Source: VXNF01 sp964291305
Lineage (GTDB): Bacteria; Actinomycetota; Acidimicrobiia; Acidimicrobiales; CATQHL01
Length of the DNA stretch: 64,000 nucleotides
NCBI GenBank assembly: GCA_964291305.2
Contig: OZ219783.1
Span: forward strand, 1,674,001 to 1,738,000
Direction of reading: 5' to 3'
Positions 17,353 through 26,510 of the stretch are shown here, piece by piece. The notes beneath the pieces are model-generated. The model ran no database searches and was not told where the DNA came from. It worked only from the letters and a program-made list of their open reading frames with translations. A program made the translations under genes and the position numbers. How positions within the stretch are numbered: position 1 is the stretch's first letter; each line of letters begins with the position of its first letter.

Positions 17353-18530
17353 GCCGATCCCTCCGCAGAGTTGAGGGCCTGCGCCACCAGTTCCAGCGGA
17401 TGCCGCACATCCAGACCGGCAGCGTTTAGGTGCAACGAGCAGCCGGGGTTAGCGCTCGCTACCAGCGAAGCCCCCGCCCGCGCCACGGCCGCAGTCTTGC
17501 GGCTCCTGATTGCGGCTGCCAACGTCGGCTCCAGCAGCGAGTAGGCCCCACCCGCGCCGCAGCACAAGCCATCGTCGTCCAGGCTTACCACCTGCTTCAC
17601 GAACGGCCGAAGCACCGCCGAAACAGCTTCGTGGCTGTGCTGTACGTGGCGCAAGTGGCAGGGATCTTGCACCGCCACGGTCAACTCCAGCGGCGCCACC
17701 GGGTGGCGCACAACCAGGTCCTCAAGCCGTTCTACAAGCCACTCGTGCACATCAAACACCCGGCCGGCAAAGGCTTGGGCTTCGGCAGTGCCCAGCAAGC
17801 GTCCGTAGTCTTTCAGTGCCGCCCCGCAGCCAGCAGAGTCCACCAGCACTGGCCGTTCATCCCCCGAGAGGTCGCTAATAACCCGCCGGGCTATGGCTAC
17901 GGCCTCGGATTCCAAGCCGGCGTGGGTGTGCAGCGCCCCGCAGCACGGCGCTGCCGCCGCGGTGGGGGTCACCCCCACCCCGGCCGCTTCCAGCACCCGC
18001 TGGACAGCTAGATGGGTGTGACGCTGCCAGGCGTCCATCACGCAGCCCGTGAAGAGCCAAACGTCATTGCCCGAGGCGCGCAGTCGACCCCTTCGCAACG
18101 GCAGCTGCTCCGGCAACCCCAACCGGCGAGCCGGAACTATTCCCAGTCGGATTCCCGTCGCCAGCAGGGTGGAGCCCGCCAACAGCAGCCGCCGGTGTCG
18201 CAGCAGGCGCAGCCCCAGACGCTGCCACCAAGGCGTGATGCGCCTCTCAGCAGCCAAACTGGCCCTAGTGGCTTCCATGAGGTGCCCAAACGGCACCCCG
18301 CTGGGGCAGGCGGTCTCGCATCCGCGGCATTGCACGCAGGTCTCCATCGACCGCACCACCTCGTCGGTGATCGGCGCGCCCTCCAGCTGCACTGCGCGCA
18401 TGAGAGCGATTCGACCCCGCGGTGATTCAGTATCCCGACCGGTGACCACGAACGTAGGACAGTGCGGCAAGCAGAGGCCACAGGCCACGCACGAGGCCAG
18501 CTCGTCGTCGTCCAGACCTAGCTGCGTCAC
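17349..18530 (-). CDS. glcF: GlcF-type iron-sulfur subunit of a glycolate/2-hydroxyacid oxidase
   Basis: A 393-residue protein with two [4Fe-4S] motifs near the N terminus (CVACGLCLPHCP and CVQCRGCETACPSG) and two cysteine-rich CCG-type modules (APCCGALHTH and GLCCGAGGAYSLL), as in GlcF and other heterodisulfide-reductase-like electron carriers. It likely takes electrons from the FAD subunits to the membrane quinone pool. A longer frame reaches 18761, but that stretch is Gly/Arg-rich and lies inside the upstream gene. GTG at 18530 gives a 4-base overlap (GTGA) with the GlcE-like stop and puts the first Fe-S motif at the expected place. Confidence 0.88.
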   Translation of the reverse strand: MTQLGLDDDELASCVACGLCLPHCPTFVVTGRDTESPRGRIALMRAVQLEGAPITDEVVRSMETCVQCRGCETACPSGVPFGHLMEATRASLAAERRITPWWQRLGLRLLRHRRLLLAGSTLLATGIRLGIVPARRLGLPEQLPLRRGRLRASGNDVWLFTGCVMDAWQRHTHLAVQRVLEAAGVGVTPTAAAAPCCGALHTHAGLESEAVAIARRVISDLSGDERPVLVDSAGCGAALKDYGRLLGTAEAQAFAGRVFDVHEWLVERLEDLVVRHPVAPLELTVAVQDPCHLRHVQHSHEAVSAVLRPFVKQVVSLDDDGLCCGAGGAYSLLEPTLAAAIRSRKTAAVARAGASLVASANPGCSLHLNAAGLDVRHPLELVAQALNSAEGSA

Positions 18531-19489
18531 GGCCGCCAGAGTGGGTCGCGCCCGGGATTTAGCCGACCGCTGGGATCGAACTTTTGCTTCATGCGTCGGT
18601 TCAACGCGGCCACGCCGGGAGCCACCGGACGAGCCGGCTGCGCTACCGCGGCATGCACCACGCCGACACCGATCTCGGCCACGAAGGTTTCCACCCCGCC
18701 GGAGCCAGCTGGTGCCGAGCCGTTGCCCTTGCCGAAGGTTGCAGCCTCCGCTGGCGTACACGACCAGCGGTGTGGCGGCAGCGCTGGAGGGCCGGCTGCA
18801 GCGGTCACCTCGCCAAGCTCAACCAGGCTTGCCTCTTCGGCGTCGGTGTCTGCGGCGTAGCCGCTCAGCAGCACCCAGGTCGTCGATCCGTCCCACAGGA
18901 TCGAACTGGCCGTGCGGCAGCGCCGCCAGACCTCCCGGGGATCGCCGCCGCGTAAGCAGAACCAGCTCTCGGACTCAGGAATCGGCAGCGTGCGCAGCAA
19001 CGCCTCGCCGAGCAAGCCGAGCGTGCCGAGCGAACCCACCAGCAGCCGGCAGAGGTCGAACCCGCTGACGTTTTTCACCGTGCCGGCACCACCGGTGGCC
19101 ACCCGACCGTCGGCGCACACGTAGCGAGCCTGCAGCAAGGCTTCCCGCACCGGCCCTAGCCGCAGTCGGGTGATGGCCGACTCCCCCACCATTAGCGCCC
19201 CGCCCACCGTGCCGCCAGGTCGCTGAGGCAGGGCTGTGCGCTGTCCCGCGGCCGCTAGGGCCTCATGCAGTTCTGCCACCGTGGTGCCGGCGCGCACCCG
19301 CACCGTCATTTCGGCTGGCACCAGCGCCACGATGCCCGTCGGCGCCTGCACTTCCCGCGTGCCGACTGCCGGCTCTCCTCCAATATGTCGGCGAGTGTCA
19401 CCACCGCGCACGCACACTGGCCCCTCGGAGCCAACTTCGGCGGCAAAGTCGGCTAAGGCCTGGTCGATCGCTCCTGTCGCCGTCAGCAC
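18527..19489 (-). CDS. glcE: GlcE-type FAD-binding subunit
   Basis: A 320-residue protein with the PCMH/VAO FAD-binding pattern: VRGGDTRRHIGG, then LPQRPGGTVGGALM, and GTVKNVSGFDLCRLLVGSLGT. GlcE is the shorter, catalytically secondary flavin subunit of the three-subunit glycolate oxidase. GTG start. It lies 12 bases downstream of the GlcD-like gene and overlaps the GlcF-like gene by 4 bases, the canonical glcD-glcE-glcF order. Confidence 0.88.
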   Translation of the reverse strand: MLTATGAIDQALADFAAEVGSEGPVCVRGGDTRRHIGGEPAVGTREVQAPTGIVALVPAEMTVRVRAGTTVAELHEALAAAGQRTALPQRPGGTVGGALMVGESAITRLRLGPVREALLQARYVCADGRVATGGAGTVKNVSGFDLCRLLVGSLGTLGLLGEALLRTLPIPESESWFCLRGGDPREVWRRCRTASSILWDGSTTWVLLSGYAADTDAEEASLVELGEVTAAAGPPALPPHRWSCTPAEAATFGKGNGSAPAGSGGVETFVAEIGVGVVHAAVAQPARPVAPGVAALNRRMKQKFDPSGRLNPGRDPLWRP

Positions 19490-19501
19490 AGCCAGGCTCT
19501 T

Positions 19502-21010
19502 TCAGCCCCAGATCTGGCCGTCGGCGGCTCGCAGCGAGGCGATGTCTGCGCAGCTGTGGGCACTCGGCAGCACCTTGCCGGGGTTCAGTCGGCAGTGAGG
19601 GTCGAAAGCTGCTCGCAGCCGGCTCTGCTGGTCCAAGTCAGCGTCACTGAACATCTGCTCCATGTAGTCGCGCTTTTCCACTCCGATGCCGTGCTCGCCC
19701 GAGAGCGCCCCGCCCACCGCTAGCGAGGCTTCGATGATCTCTCGGCCGGCAGCGTGCACCCGCTCCATGGTGCCCTCGACACGGGCGTCGAAAGCCAGGA
19801 TGGGATGCAGGTTGCCATCGCCGGCGTGGAACACGTTCAGCGCAACTAGATCGTAACGATCGGCTATCTCGTAGACCTGCTCCAGCATCTCCACCAAGCG
19901 GCTGCGGGGCACAACGGTGTCGTGCAAGTAGTAGTCGGGAAGAATGTTGGCAACCGCCCCGAAGGCGCTCTTGCGACCCTTCCAGAGTCGTGCCCGTTCT
20001 TCGTCGTCGGCAGCCACCCGAACGCTCACCGCCCCATTGGCAACGGCGATCTCCGCTACTCGTTCGGCCGAGGCAGCCACCCCGCCGGGGAGACCGTCCA
20101 CTTCTACTAGCAGCACCGCGGCGGCGTCGCGCGGGTAGCCAGCCTTAGCAAAGTCCTCAATGGCGCTGATGCAACACTGGTCCAACATCTCTATAGCAGC
20201 CGGCACGATGCCGTCGGCGATGATGGCACTCACCGTTGCAGCTCCCGAAGCTACATCGTCGTAGGCTATGAGCATGGTGCGCACCGCCGCTGGATTGGGG
20301 GTCAGTCGAACGGCTGCGGCGGTAGTAATTCCACACATTCCCTCCGAGCCCACGAACGCCCCGCGGAGGTCATAGCCGGCGGGTTCGGCTGCCAGGTCGC
20401 CGAGTAGCACCACCGAGGCATCCGACAGCACCACCTCTAGCGCCACGACATGGGCGCTGGTAACGCCGTATGCCAAGCAGTGAGGCCCGCCAGAGTTGGT
20501 AGCCACGTTGCCGCCGATAGTGCAGACCTGCTGGCTTGAAGGGTCGGGGGCGTAGTGCACCCCGTAGGGGGTCAGCTGGCGCGACAACTCAAGGTTCACC
20601 ATGCCCGGCTGCACCCAGGCCACCCCGTTGTCTAGGTCTACCGACAGCAACTCGTTCATGCGGGTCAGCGACAGCACCACCGGCCGACCCAGCGGGGCCG
20701 CCCCGCCGGCCAGCCCCGTGCCCGCCCCTCGGGGTACCACAGCCCGGCCGTGATCGGCCGCGATCCGCATGCAGGCAGCAACCTGCTGGGTGCTCTGTGG
20801 CAGGCAGAGCGGCCCGGCAACCCCATCACCGAAAATGGAGGCGTCGCGGGACACCAGATAGCGGGTAGCTGAGTCGGCTTTTACCGCCTCGGCACCGATG
20901 GCCGCCTGCAGGTCGGCTACCAGGGCTGCGTCAGGGTCCTCAGCAGAGGCGTCAAGCCCAGCCCGGCGCCCCAGGCGACCCGCCGCGGCAGCCAGCAGGG
21001 GAGCCTTCAA
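19502..21010 (-). CDS. glcD: GlcD-type FAD-dependent 2-hydroxyacid oxidase subunit
   Basis: A 502-residue FAD-linked oxidase, close to the 499 residues of E. coli GlcD. The FAD-binding PCMH domain shows VVPRGAGTGLAGGAAPL and CTIGGNVATNSGGPHCLAYGV; the C-terminal domain has NVFHAGDGNLHPIL and GGALSGEHGIGVEKRDYM, whose His residues are conserved in the D-lactate/glycolate dehydrogenase family. It oxidises a D-2-hydroxyacid to the 2-oxoacid. Its ATG overlaps the stop of the DUF1858-like gene by 4 bases. The neighbouring LarA-like racemase suggests the pathway handles both enantiomers of a hydroxyacid. Confidence 0.92.
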   Translation of the reverse strand: MKAPLLAAAAGRLGRRAGLDASAEDPDAALVADLQAAIGAEAVKADSATRYLVSRDASIFGDGVAGPLCLPQSTQQVAACMRIAADHGRAVVPRGAGTGLAGGAAPLGRPVVLSLTRMNELLSVDLDNGVAWVQPGMVNLELSRQLTPYGVHYAPDPSSQQVCTIGGNVATNSGGPHCLAYGVTSAHVVALEVVLSDASVVLLGDLAAEPAGYDLRGAFVGSEGMCGITTAAAVRLTPNPAAVRTMLIAYDDVASGAATVSAIIADGIVPAAIEMLDQCCISAIEDFAKAGYPRDAAAVLLVEVDGLPGGVAASAERVAEIAVANGAVSVRVAADDEERARLWKGRKSAFGAVANILPDYYLHDTVVPRSRLVEMLEQVYEIADRYDLVALNVFHAGDGNLHPILAFDARVEGTMERVHAAGREIIEASLAVGGALSGEHGIGVEKRDYMEQMFSDADLDQQSRLRAAFDPHCRLNPGKVLPSAHSCADIASLRAADGQIWG

Positions 21011-21321
21011 CGGTCCGTGGCCTTTACAGCTGCCCGTTGGATTAGTTCCTCACTTGGTCCCTGGGGGTCGCAGAGCGCCCGGAACGCCTCCAACACCGCC
21101 TGCGGCGAGTTGCGGTGCCGTTTGGCGGCAACTGCTAAGGGCTCGTGGAAAGCCCCGCCACAGTGAGCACAGGGCCAACTCAGGCGCGACATCAACCCGG
21201 CGGCCTCGCCATTAGGGAACATCCGCAGAACCTCTACAACGGTGGTCTTGGCCTTGATCTCCCGGGCATCTGCCGGTGGCCCCACAGGCCCTTCGGTTCC
21301 GCGGCCGCGCACGCCGCGCAC
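21007..21321 (-). CDS. DUF1858-like small protein
   Basis: A 104-residue protein. From residue 25 the pattern TTVVEVLRMFPNGEAAG, then WPCAHCGGAFHEPLAVAAKRH and a closing helix resembles the DUF1858 helical domain, in which a CxxC pair is a possible metal or redox site. The first about 22 residues are Gly/Arg-rich and may not be translated. It is placed between the LarA-like racemase (23-base gap) and glcD (4-base overlap), so it is clearly part of the operon. A role as a redox or cofactor accessory to the oxidase is conjecture. Confidence 0.7.
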   Translation of the reverse strand: MRGVRGRGTEGPVGPPADAREIKAKTTVVEVLRMFPNGEAAGLMSRLSWPCAHCGGAFHEPLAVAAKRHRNSPQAVLEAFRALCDPQGPSEELIQRAAVKATDR

Positions 21322-21344
21322 CGTGACCGATGCATTTTCCGGAT

Positions 21345-22760
21345 TCAGAGGCGCACCTGCTCAAGCACCCGCACATCCTCAGAGTGCATACGGATGGCGT
21401 TGCGAGGTAGCTGGTAGCGGGCGAACGGCAGCACGATCACCTTGGCGTCGGGACCGTGGCGCTGCATGGCTGCTCCGAACGCCTCGTCGAGGCTGGTCGT
21501 AGCGTCGAGGCCGATGTCCTCCGCCATCTCCAGGTTCTCCTCCAGGGTGACCATCGTGAGGTGCTTGCGCGTCATGACCTCGTAAATCGGCACCCAGATG
21601 CACCCCGCCCACATCTGGATGTTGCGACCGTGGATATCGCGCAGCACTTTCTGGTAGTTCTCCGGCGAGGGCGGCATATACGGTTTCATCAAGTCCATGA
21701 GCGCCAGTCCGGGGAAATCTCCAATAGCGGTCGAAACGCCCGGCGACGGCGAGCAGTAGATGATGGTTCCACCCTCCCGCACTACCAGGTCCGAGGACAT
21801 GCAACCCCAGCCGGTGTGGAAGAACAAGTGGTCGGTAGGAGCGAAAACCCCGCACACGGCGATATCCGCCGGCCCTTGCGAGGTCACCGGGTTGTCGTAG
21901 GCGTAGATGTCATTGAACCGGTTGATCGCCTCGACATGAGCGTCGGGATGCGCTCCGTAGATACAGTCGATGACCCTGCCGCGAGTGTCTAGCAGCACGT
22001 TCATGGTGGCCGACAGCCCACACATGGTGGCGGTCTCGTCGATGTCGGCCCGCATCGGCCCGGCGTAGGCCCCGTAGTGGGTCTGCGGCGACGGCACGAA
22101 AGCGCAGTGGTTAGATTCCACGGTCTCGTCGGAAACCACACCCGGCAGAATCAGCTTGCCGCCACCCCCGGCACCCCAGTGGTTAGCCTGAGCGTGGCCG
22201 ATAGTGATAATCACCTCAGAGCAGAACACCTCATTGTGCAACCACACTGGCGTGCCACGGGAGGTGACACCCACGAAGCTGTAGTTGTCGGCGTTGCGAG
22301 GCTCATTCTGAAAGAAGCCGATACCTAGTCGCTCCATGCGGGCCAGATTTTCGTCGCCGAGCTTCTGAGAGATGTCGCTGTCGGACATAGGGAAGACTTT
22401 GCCGTTGGCGCAGACCACCCGGGCGTCGCTAACGCCGGCGGCCTCGATGGCGTCGAACACCGGCGGCAGCAGCTTAGAGACCGGCGTCGGGCGGAACTGG
22501 TTGTCGATGACTATCGCCACGCTGGAGGCGCCGGCTAAGAGTTCGCTGAAACGCGGGCCGCTGTGAGGGTTCTCCAGGGCAGCCCGGGCGGCCTCGGTGG
22601 CGTTGGCCACTGGCGGCGGCTCTTCGGGGTAGACAGCAGCCAGCAGGTTCTCGTCGGGAAACTCCAGCTCGAGGGTCTCCCGGTAAACCTTGGTCTCATC
22701 GTCGGCAGCGCCGATCGTCAACGGGTCAAGCGACTCGTATGGAATCGAGTAGTGGGCCAT
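21345..22760 (-). CDS. LarA-family (DUF2088) nickel-dependent 2-hydroxyacid racemase/epimerase
   Basis: A 471-residue member of the lactate racemase family. VIDNQFRPTP matches the N-terminal substrate/cofactor motif (D.TRPTP in LarA). GHAQANHWGAGGGGKLILPG matches the H..AGFSGG.K.ILPG stretch that carries the His and the Lys that tethers the nickel-pincer (NPN) cofactor. LarA homologues racemise or epimerise various alpha-hydroxyacids. GGGAGGG lies four to five bases before the ATG. It is the first gene of the large minus-strand operon. The NPN biosynthesis genes larB, larC and larE are not in this window. The exact substrate is unknown. Confidence 0.85.
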   Translation of the reverse strand: MAHYSIPYESLDPLTIGAADDETKVYRETLELEFPDENLLAAVYPEEPPPVANATEAARAALENPHSGPRFSELLAGASSVAIVIDNQFRPTPVSKLLPPVFDAIEAAGVSDARVVCANGKVFPMSDSDISQKLGDENLARMERLGIGFFQNEPRNADNYSFVGVTSRGTPVWLHNEVFCSEVIITIGHAQANHWGAGGGGKLILPGVVSDETVESNHCAFVPSPQTHYGAYAGPMRADIDETATMCGLSATMNVLLDTRGRVIDCIYGAHPDAHVEAINRFNDIYAYDNPVTSQGPADIAVCGVFAPTDHLFFHTGWGCMSSDLVVREGGTIIYCSPSPGVSTAIGDFPGLALMDLMKPYMPPSPENYQKVLRDIHGRNIQMWAGCIWVPIYEVMTRKHLTMVTLEENLEMAEDIGLDATTSLDEAFGAAMQRHGPDAKVIVLPFARYQLPRNAIRMHSEDVRVLEQVRL

Positions 22761-22930
22761 TGTCCCTCCCGGTTGCTTGAGGACTCACGCGGAATCGTAC
22801 TCAAGCGTAGTTCGCGCTACCGAGCCACTTCACAACTCAACGAACCCGTCACCTCGCGCGCTGCCCGCCCCAACGATGACATGATGCAGGACTATTCACA
22901 GCGGCTAACGCTAACACACGAATTCTCGTC

Positions 22931-22974
22931 TTGATATATGTAGTTTGCACGACAACATATCGCAGCAATATGCT
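22931..22974 (+). promoter_or_regulatory. AT-rich region with promoter-like hexamers upstream of the DUF4143 ATPase
   Basis: The 249-base gap between the divergent LarA-like and ATPase genes is AT-rich near its right end. TTGCAC (22945-22950) and TATGCT (22969-22974) are 18 bases apart and 36 bases before the ATG; TTGATA at 22931 is an alternative -35. The matches are modest. No stable hairpin was seen. Confidence 0.25.
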
Positions 22975-23009
22975 ATTTCACTAATAAGCAACACGAGAGG
23001 CGCTCCGCG

Positions 23010-24575
23010 ATGGCTAGCTGGCAGTTTCGGCACGACGACTTCCTAAGAATCCTCAGAGAACAGAACCCCTGGCTTCAGTCTGGCTCAGTGCCGACAGCCC
23101 TCGCACCGCCTACCGAACGATCCTTGGCCCCCGTCTTGTGGCGGCTACTCGTCCACAACAAGCCCCGGAGGCACCAGGTGATCCTCGGGCCTCGACGCGT
23201 GGGCAAAACGACTGTGCTGTACCAGACCGTCCAACATCTGATGGACTACGGCATCGCCCCCAGTCGGATCTGGTGGCTACGTATGGACCATCCGCTTCTG
23301 CTTCAGGTCAACCTCGGCGACCTAGTGAGGGCCCTACTCGATACATGCGGCTCCGAAGAGGACACACCCTTGTATCTGATGCTGGACGAGATCGTGTACG
23401 CCAGCGACTGGGATCTGTGGCTCAAGACTTTCCATGACGAGAACTGGCCGGTGCGGATCGCCGCCACCTCCAGCAGCACCGCAGTACTGAGAAGACAGCG
23501 ACGCGAGAGCGGGGTCGGCCGCTGGGAGGAGCACCATCTCCTGGCGTGCCAACTTGCAGAGTGCCTCAACTTGGCTTCGACTCCACAAGAGTTACCGCCC
23601 GGCAGCGACACCCCAGCGGAGAGCCAACCCGGGCCTGAGCAGTTGAGTAGCGGGCCGATTCTGTCTACCGACACGCTGGCCGAGACACTCAACTCGCTGC
23701 CCGTAAGCAGGTATGACAGTCCCCGACTCGAGTTCTACCGGATGCTGCTGATGTTAGTCGGCGGGTTCCCCGAACTGCTCACGGGGTACCCGTCGCCGGA
23801 GTCGGCCGATGATCCAGATCGCGACATTATGAACCATATCCTTGAGTCTCAGCGGGTGCTTCGCGGCGATGTCGTGGAGCGCGCCGTCTATAAGGACATC
23901 CCCCAGGCGTCCCAAGTAGAGAACCCGTTGATGCTCGAACGTCTGCTGTATGTGCTTGCGGGTCAGGTCACCGGAATCCTGTCACCCCAGAAGGTGAGCC
24001 GGGAGTTGGGCATCGCCCAGCCGACGCTTGATCGTTACCTCTCCTACTTCGAGCAGGCCTACCTGGTGTTTCGGCTTGCGAACTACTCCGGCTCCGAGTC
24101 CGGCGTGCAACGACGGGGCCGCAAGCTCTACTTCACCGATAGTGCGGTACGCAACGCCGCGCTACACCGAGGCCTAGCACCACTGTCGGATCCAGACGAG
24201 CAGGGGATGCTGCTAGAGAACCTCGCCGCGGCTTCGATCCACACGCTGGCCGTGCATGCCGGCGTGCGGCTGCACTACTGGCGCGACGGCAACCACGAAG
24301 TGGACCTCATCTACGATGATCCCCGCTCACCGTTGGCGTTCGAGATCGCTTCGTCGCCCAACCACAGCCTCAGCGGCCTCAATGCTCTGATCCGGAAATA
24401 CCCCATCTTTCGCGGCAACTGCTATCTGGTTGCGCCACAGAACGCGGTACTTCACGCCAGCGAAGCTGAGTCCGGAATCGGGTGGCTGCCGCTTGACATC
24501 TTTCTGCTCGCCACCAGCGCTCAAGCCCAACAGGCCACACTGAACCGCCTAGGAGTCCCCGCCAGCACTTTCTAA
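23010..24575 (+). CDS. AAA-type ATPase with C-terminal DUF4143
   Basis: A 521-residue protein with a Walker A motif GPRRVGKTT (residues 60-68) and a Walker B-like LYLMLDEIVYASDW around 115-128. A winged-helix segment is near VSRELGIAQPTLDRYLSYF, and a C-terminal DUF4143/nuclease-like region contains LLENLAAASI and WRDGNHEVDLIY, where the Glu/Asp/Glu pattern recalls a PD-(D/E)xK fold. This ATPase family is common in bacteria and archaea and its function is mostly unknown. The gene stands alone; its stop overlaps the convergent epimerase gene by 3 bases. GAGAGG lies about 10 bases upstream of the ATG. Confidence 0.85.
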   Translation: MASWQFRHDDFLRILREQNPWLQSGSVPTALAPPTERSLAPVLWRLLVHNKPRRHQVILGPRRVGKTTVLYQTVQHLMDYGIAPSRIWWLRMDHPLLLQVNLGDLVRALLDTCGSEEDTPLYLMLDEIVYASDWDLWLKTFHDENWPVRIAATSSSTAVLRRQRRESGVGRWEEHHLLACQLAECLNLASTPQELPPGSDTPAESQPGPEQLSSGPILSTDTLAETLNSLPVSRYDSPRLEFYRMLLMLVGGFPELLTGYPSPESADDPDRDIMNHILESQRVLRGDVVERAVYKDIPQASQVENPLMLERLLYVLAGQVTGILSPQKVSRELGIAQPTLDRYLSYFEQAYLVFRLANYSGSESGVQRRGRKLYFTDSAVRNAALHRGLAPLSDPDEQGMLLENLAAASIHTLAVHAGVRLHYWRDGNHEVDLIYDDPRSPLAFEIASSPNHSLSGLNALIRKYPIFRGNCYLVAPQNAVLHASEAESGIGWLPLDIFLLATSAQAQQATLNRLGVPASTF

Positions 24576-25531
24576 GGCGGGGGCAGGGGGCGGCCGTCGT
24601 TGATTGCCCGGCGGAACCAGTCAGCGGTCTCGGCCACACCCTCCTCCAGCGGGGTGTGCGGCACCGAACCCAATCGCTCCACTAGCGCGTTGTCATCCAT
24701 CCCGCGAGGAAACGGCAGCTGGTCGCTCCCGTGGGTAATACCGGCGAAGTCGGTGGTTCCGACAATGGCTTGGACGAACGAGGCCACCGTCGCCACACTG
24801 CCGGCGATGTTGTAAACGTCGCAGCCGCCGGGGGTAGCCCGCGCCGCGGCGATGGCGATCTGGGCCACGTCTGAGGCGTACTGAAACGCCATCCAGCCGC
24901 CGTATTCAATGTGATAGGGCTGGCCTCGCACGGCCGCTAGCAGCGCCTGGGAGGGATAGGAGGTGACTCCCTGGTCTCGCCCCGGCCCGTAGACGGTGTG
25001 GGGTCGCAGGCCCACACTGGGGGTGCCGTTCTCGTGCCAGTACACCTTGGCCGTGTCCTCGTTGGCCACCTTGTACACCCCGTAATGCGTCGTAGGTGCC
25101 CGTTGGGCGTCGTTAGCCAGGATGTGGCTTTCATACATGTCGGGCGGACCGTAGACGGCTACTGTGCTGGTGTAGACGAGGTTGCTAATTCCGTGTTTCT
25201 GCGCTGCCTCGAAGACGTTGGCGGTGCCGGCCACGTTTATCGCTGCGCCCAACGGCGGGTTGGCCCGGCAAGTCGGCACTTGCAGAGCACCCAAATGGAT
25301 GATGTGGGTAGCACCCTCGGCAGCAGCCAGCACCTGCTCGGTCACCGTCAGGTCTCCCTGGATGCGCCGCGGCTTGGCTAGGTCGTCCTCATCCACGATG
25401 AGCCGCAGCCGTTTGTCGTCGGTGCTGATATCGAAGAGCGTCATCTCGACGCCTTCCCGCGCCAGGTGGCGCACCACCCAGGCGCCTATGCAGCCCATAG
25501 CGCCGGTGATAAGGAAACGTTCGTCGCTCAT
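24572..25531 (-). CDS. NAD(P)-dependent epimerase/dehydratase (extended SDR)
   Basis: A 319-residue extended short-chain dehydrogenase. FLITGAMGCIGAWV is the nucleotide-binding GxxGxxG, followed by YTSTVAVYG (catalytic Ser/Thr) and the YGVYKVANE catalytic Tyr-Lys pair. Such enzymes epimerise or oxidise sugars and sugar acids. The start is taken at the ATG of MSDERF, which leaves an 8-base gap to the upstream FAH-family gene and places the Rossmann motif at residue 7. A 12-residue longer form would overlap that gene. The pairing suggests a small sugar-acid catabolic unit. Confidence 0.87.
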   Translation of the reverse strand: MSDERFLITGAMGCIGAWVVRHLAREGVEMTLFDISTDDKRLRLIVDEDDLAKPRRIQGDLTVTEQVLAAAEGATHIIHLGALQVPTCRANPPLGAAINVAGTANVFEAAQKHGISNLVYTSTVAVYGPPDMYESHILANDAQRAPTTHYGVYKVANEDTAKVYWHENGTPSVGLRPHTVYGPGRDQGVTSYPSQALLAAVRGQPYHIEYGGWMAFQYASDVAQIAIAAARATPGGCDVYNIAGSVATVASFVQAIVGTTDFAGITHGSDQLPFPRGMDDNALVERLGSVPHTPLEEGVAETADWFRRAINDGRPLPPP

Positions 25532-25538
25532 AGCGTGC

Positions 25539-26372
25539 TTAGACGCACCGGTTGGTGATCTCGCCAAGGCCCTCTATGGCAGAGACGAGCAGGTCACCAG
25601 GCTTTAGGAACTGCGGCGGGCTCATACCCATGCCCACGCCCGACGGCGTGCCGGTGAAGATGATGTCCCCAGCCAACAACTCACAGATCGAGGACAGGTA
25701 GCTGATTAGGCGGGGGATGTCGTTGATGAGATACGTGGTCCGGGAGTTCTGCATCCTGACTCCGTTGCGCTCACAAGTCAGCCCCAAATCCCACGGGTTA
25801 TCCAACTCGTCCAGAGTCACCACCGCCGGGCCGATCGGCGCGAAGTTGCGATGCGATTTGCCCAGGCTGAACTGCGGCACCTCCCCGAACAACTGGCCAA
25901 TCCGCTCGCTCACGTCCTGACCCACGGTGAAGCCGGCGATGTGATCGGCGATGTCGCTAGCAGCAATGTTCCGCCCGGCGCGACCAATCACGACCACCAG
26001 TTCCACCTCCCAGTCGCAGTTACCGGGCACCAGCGGAATGTCGCAGTTCGGCGCGCCCAAGCAGGAGGGGAACTTGGTAAACACCAGCGGGTCCTCGGGG
26101 ATCTCCATCGCCGACTCGCCAGCATGATCGGCGTAGTTGAGACCTATGCCGAACACCTGCTGCGGTCGCGGGACCGGGCAAGTTAGGTCGTCGGCACGGT
26201 AAGGCTCACCGCCCTCGGGGGCATTGCCAGCCGCCCACGCCAGGAACTCTTCCCACTTGGCCAGAACTTGCATGGGGTCGGGCCCGAACGAGCCGTCGGA
26301 GGCCTCGGCGATGTCCCAGGCCCGTTGACCGTTCAAACCCACTGCACGATGATTGATTGCTGCCATTCGCAT
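25539..26372 (-). CDS. Fumarylacetoacetate hydrolase family protein
   Basis: A 277-residue FAH-fold protein. QVFGIGLNYADHAGE opens the catalytic domain; FTKFPSCLGAPN, DWEVELVVVIGR (metal-binding Glu pair) and FTVGQDVSER follow, and the C terminus has GDIIFTGTPSGVGMGM. Members cleave C-C bonds of diketo acids or hydrate 2-oxo-enoic acids and need Mg/Mn. The SDR gene downstream by 8 bases resembles the dehydrogenase-plus-FAH arrangement of some sugar-acid pathways, such as 2,4-diketo-3-deoxy-sugar-acid hydrolysis; the actual substrate is unproven. The start could be Met1 or Met3. Confidence 0.88.
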   Translation of the reverse strand: MRMAAINHRAVGLNGQRAWDIAEASDGSFGPDPMQVLAKWEEFLAWAAGNAPEGGEPYRADDLTCPVPRPQQVFGIGLNYADHAGESAMEIPEDPLVFTKFPSCLGAPNCDIPLVPGNCDWEVELVVVIGRAGRNIAASDIADHIAGFTVGQDVSERIGQLFGEVPQFSLGKSHRNFAPIGPAVVTLDELDNPWDLGLTCERNGVRMQNSRTTYLINDIPRLISYLSSICELLAGDIIFTGTPSGVGMGMSPPQFLKPGDLLVSAIEGLGEITNRCV

Positions 26373-26510
26373 GGCGTAGGTCTACCAGATCGGTTCTGCT
26401 ATCGACACTGTCCTACGCCTCGAGTAAAAGTCCCTAGGGCTAGGGCGTGGGCAAGATCTAAGAGCTAATCCCCACTCCCTTTGCCTCAACTCGAAACCGA
26501 TTACGCGAAT

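Noticed and set aside
18531..18761. 77-residue N-terminal extension of the GlcF-type protein
   Set aside because: It is Gly/Arg-rich, lies inside the GlcE-type gene, and a GTG with a GTGA overlap gives the expected family start.
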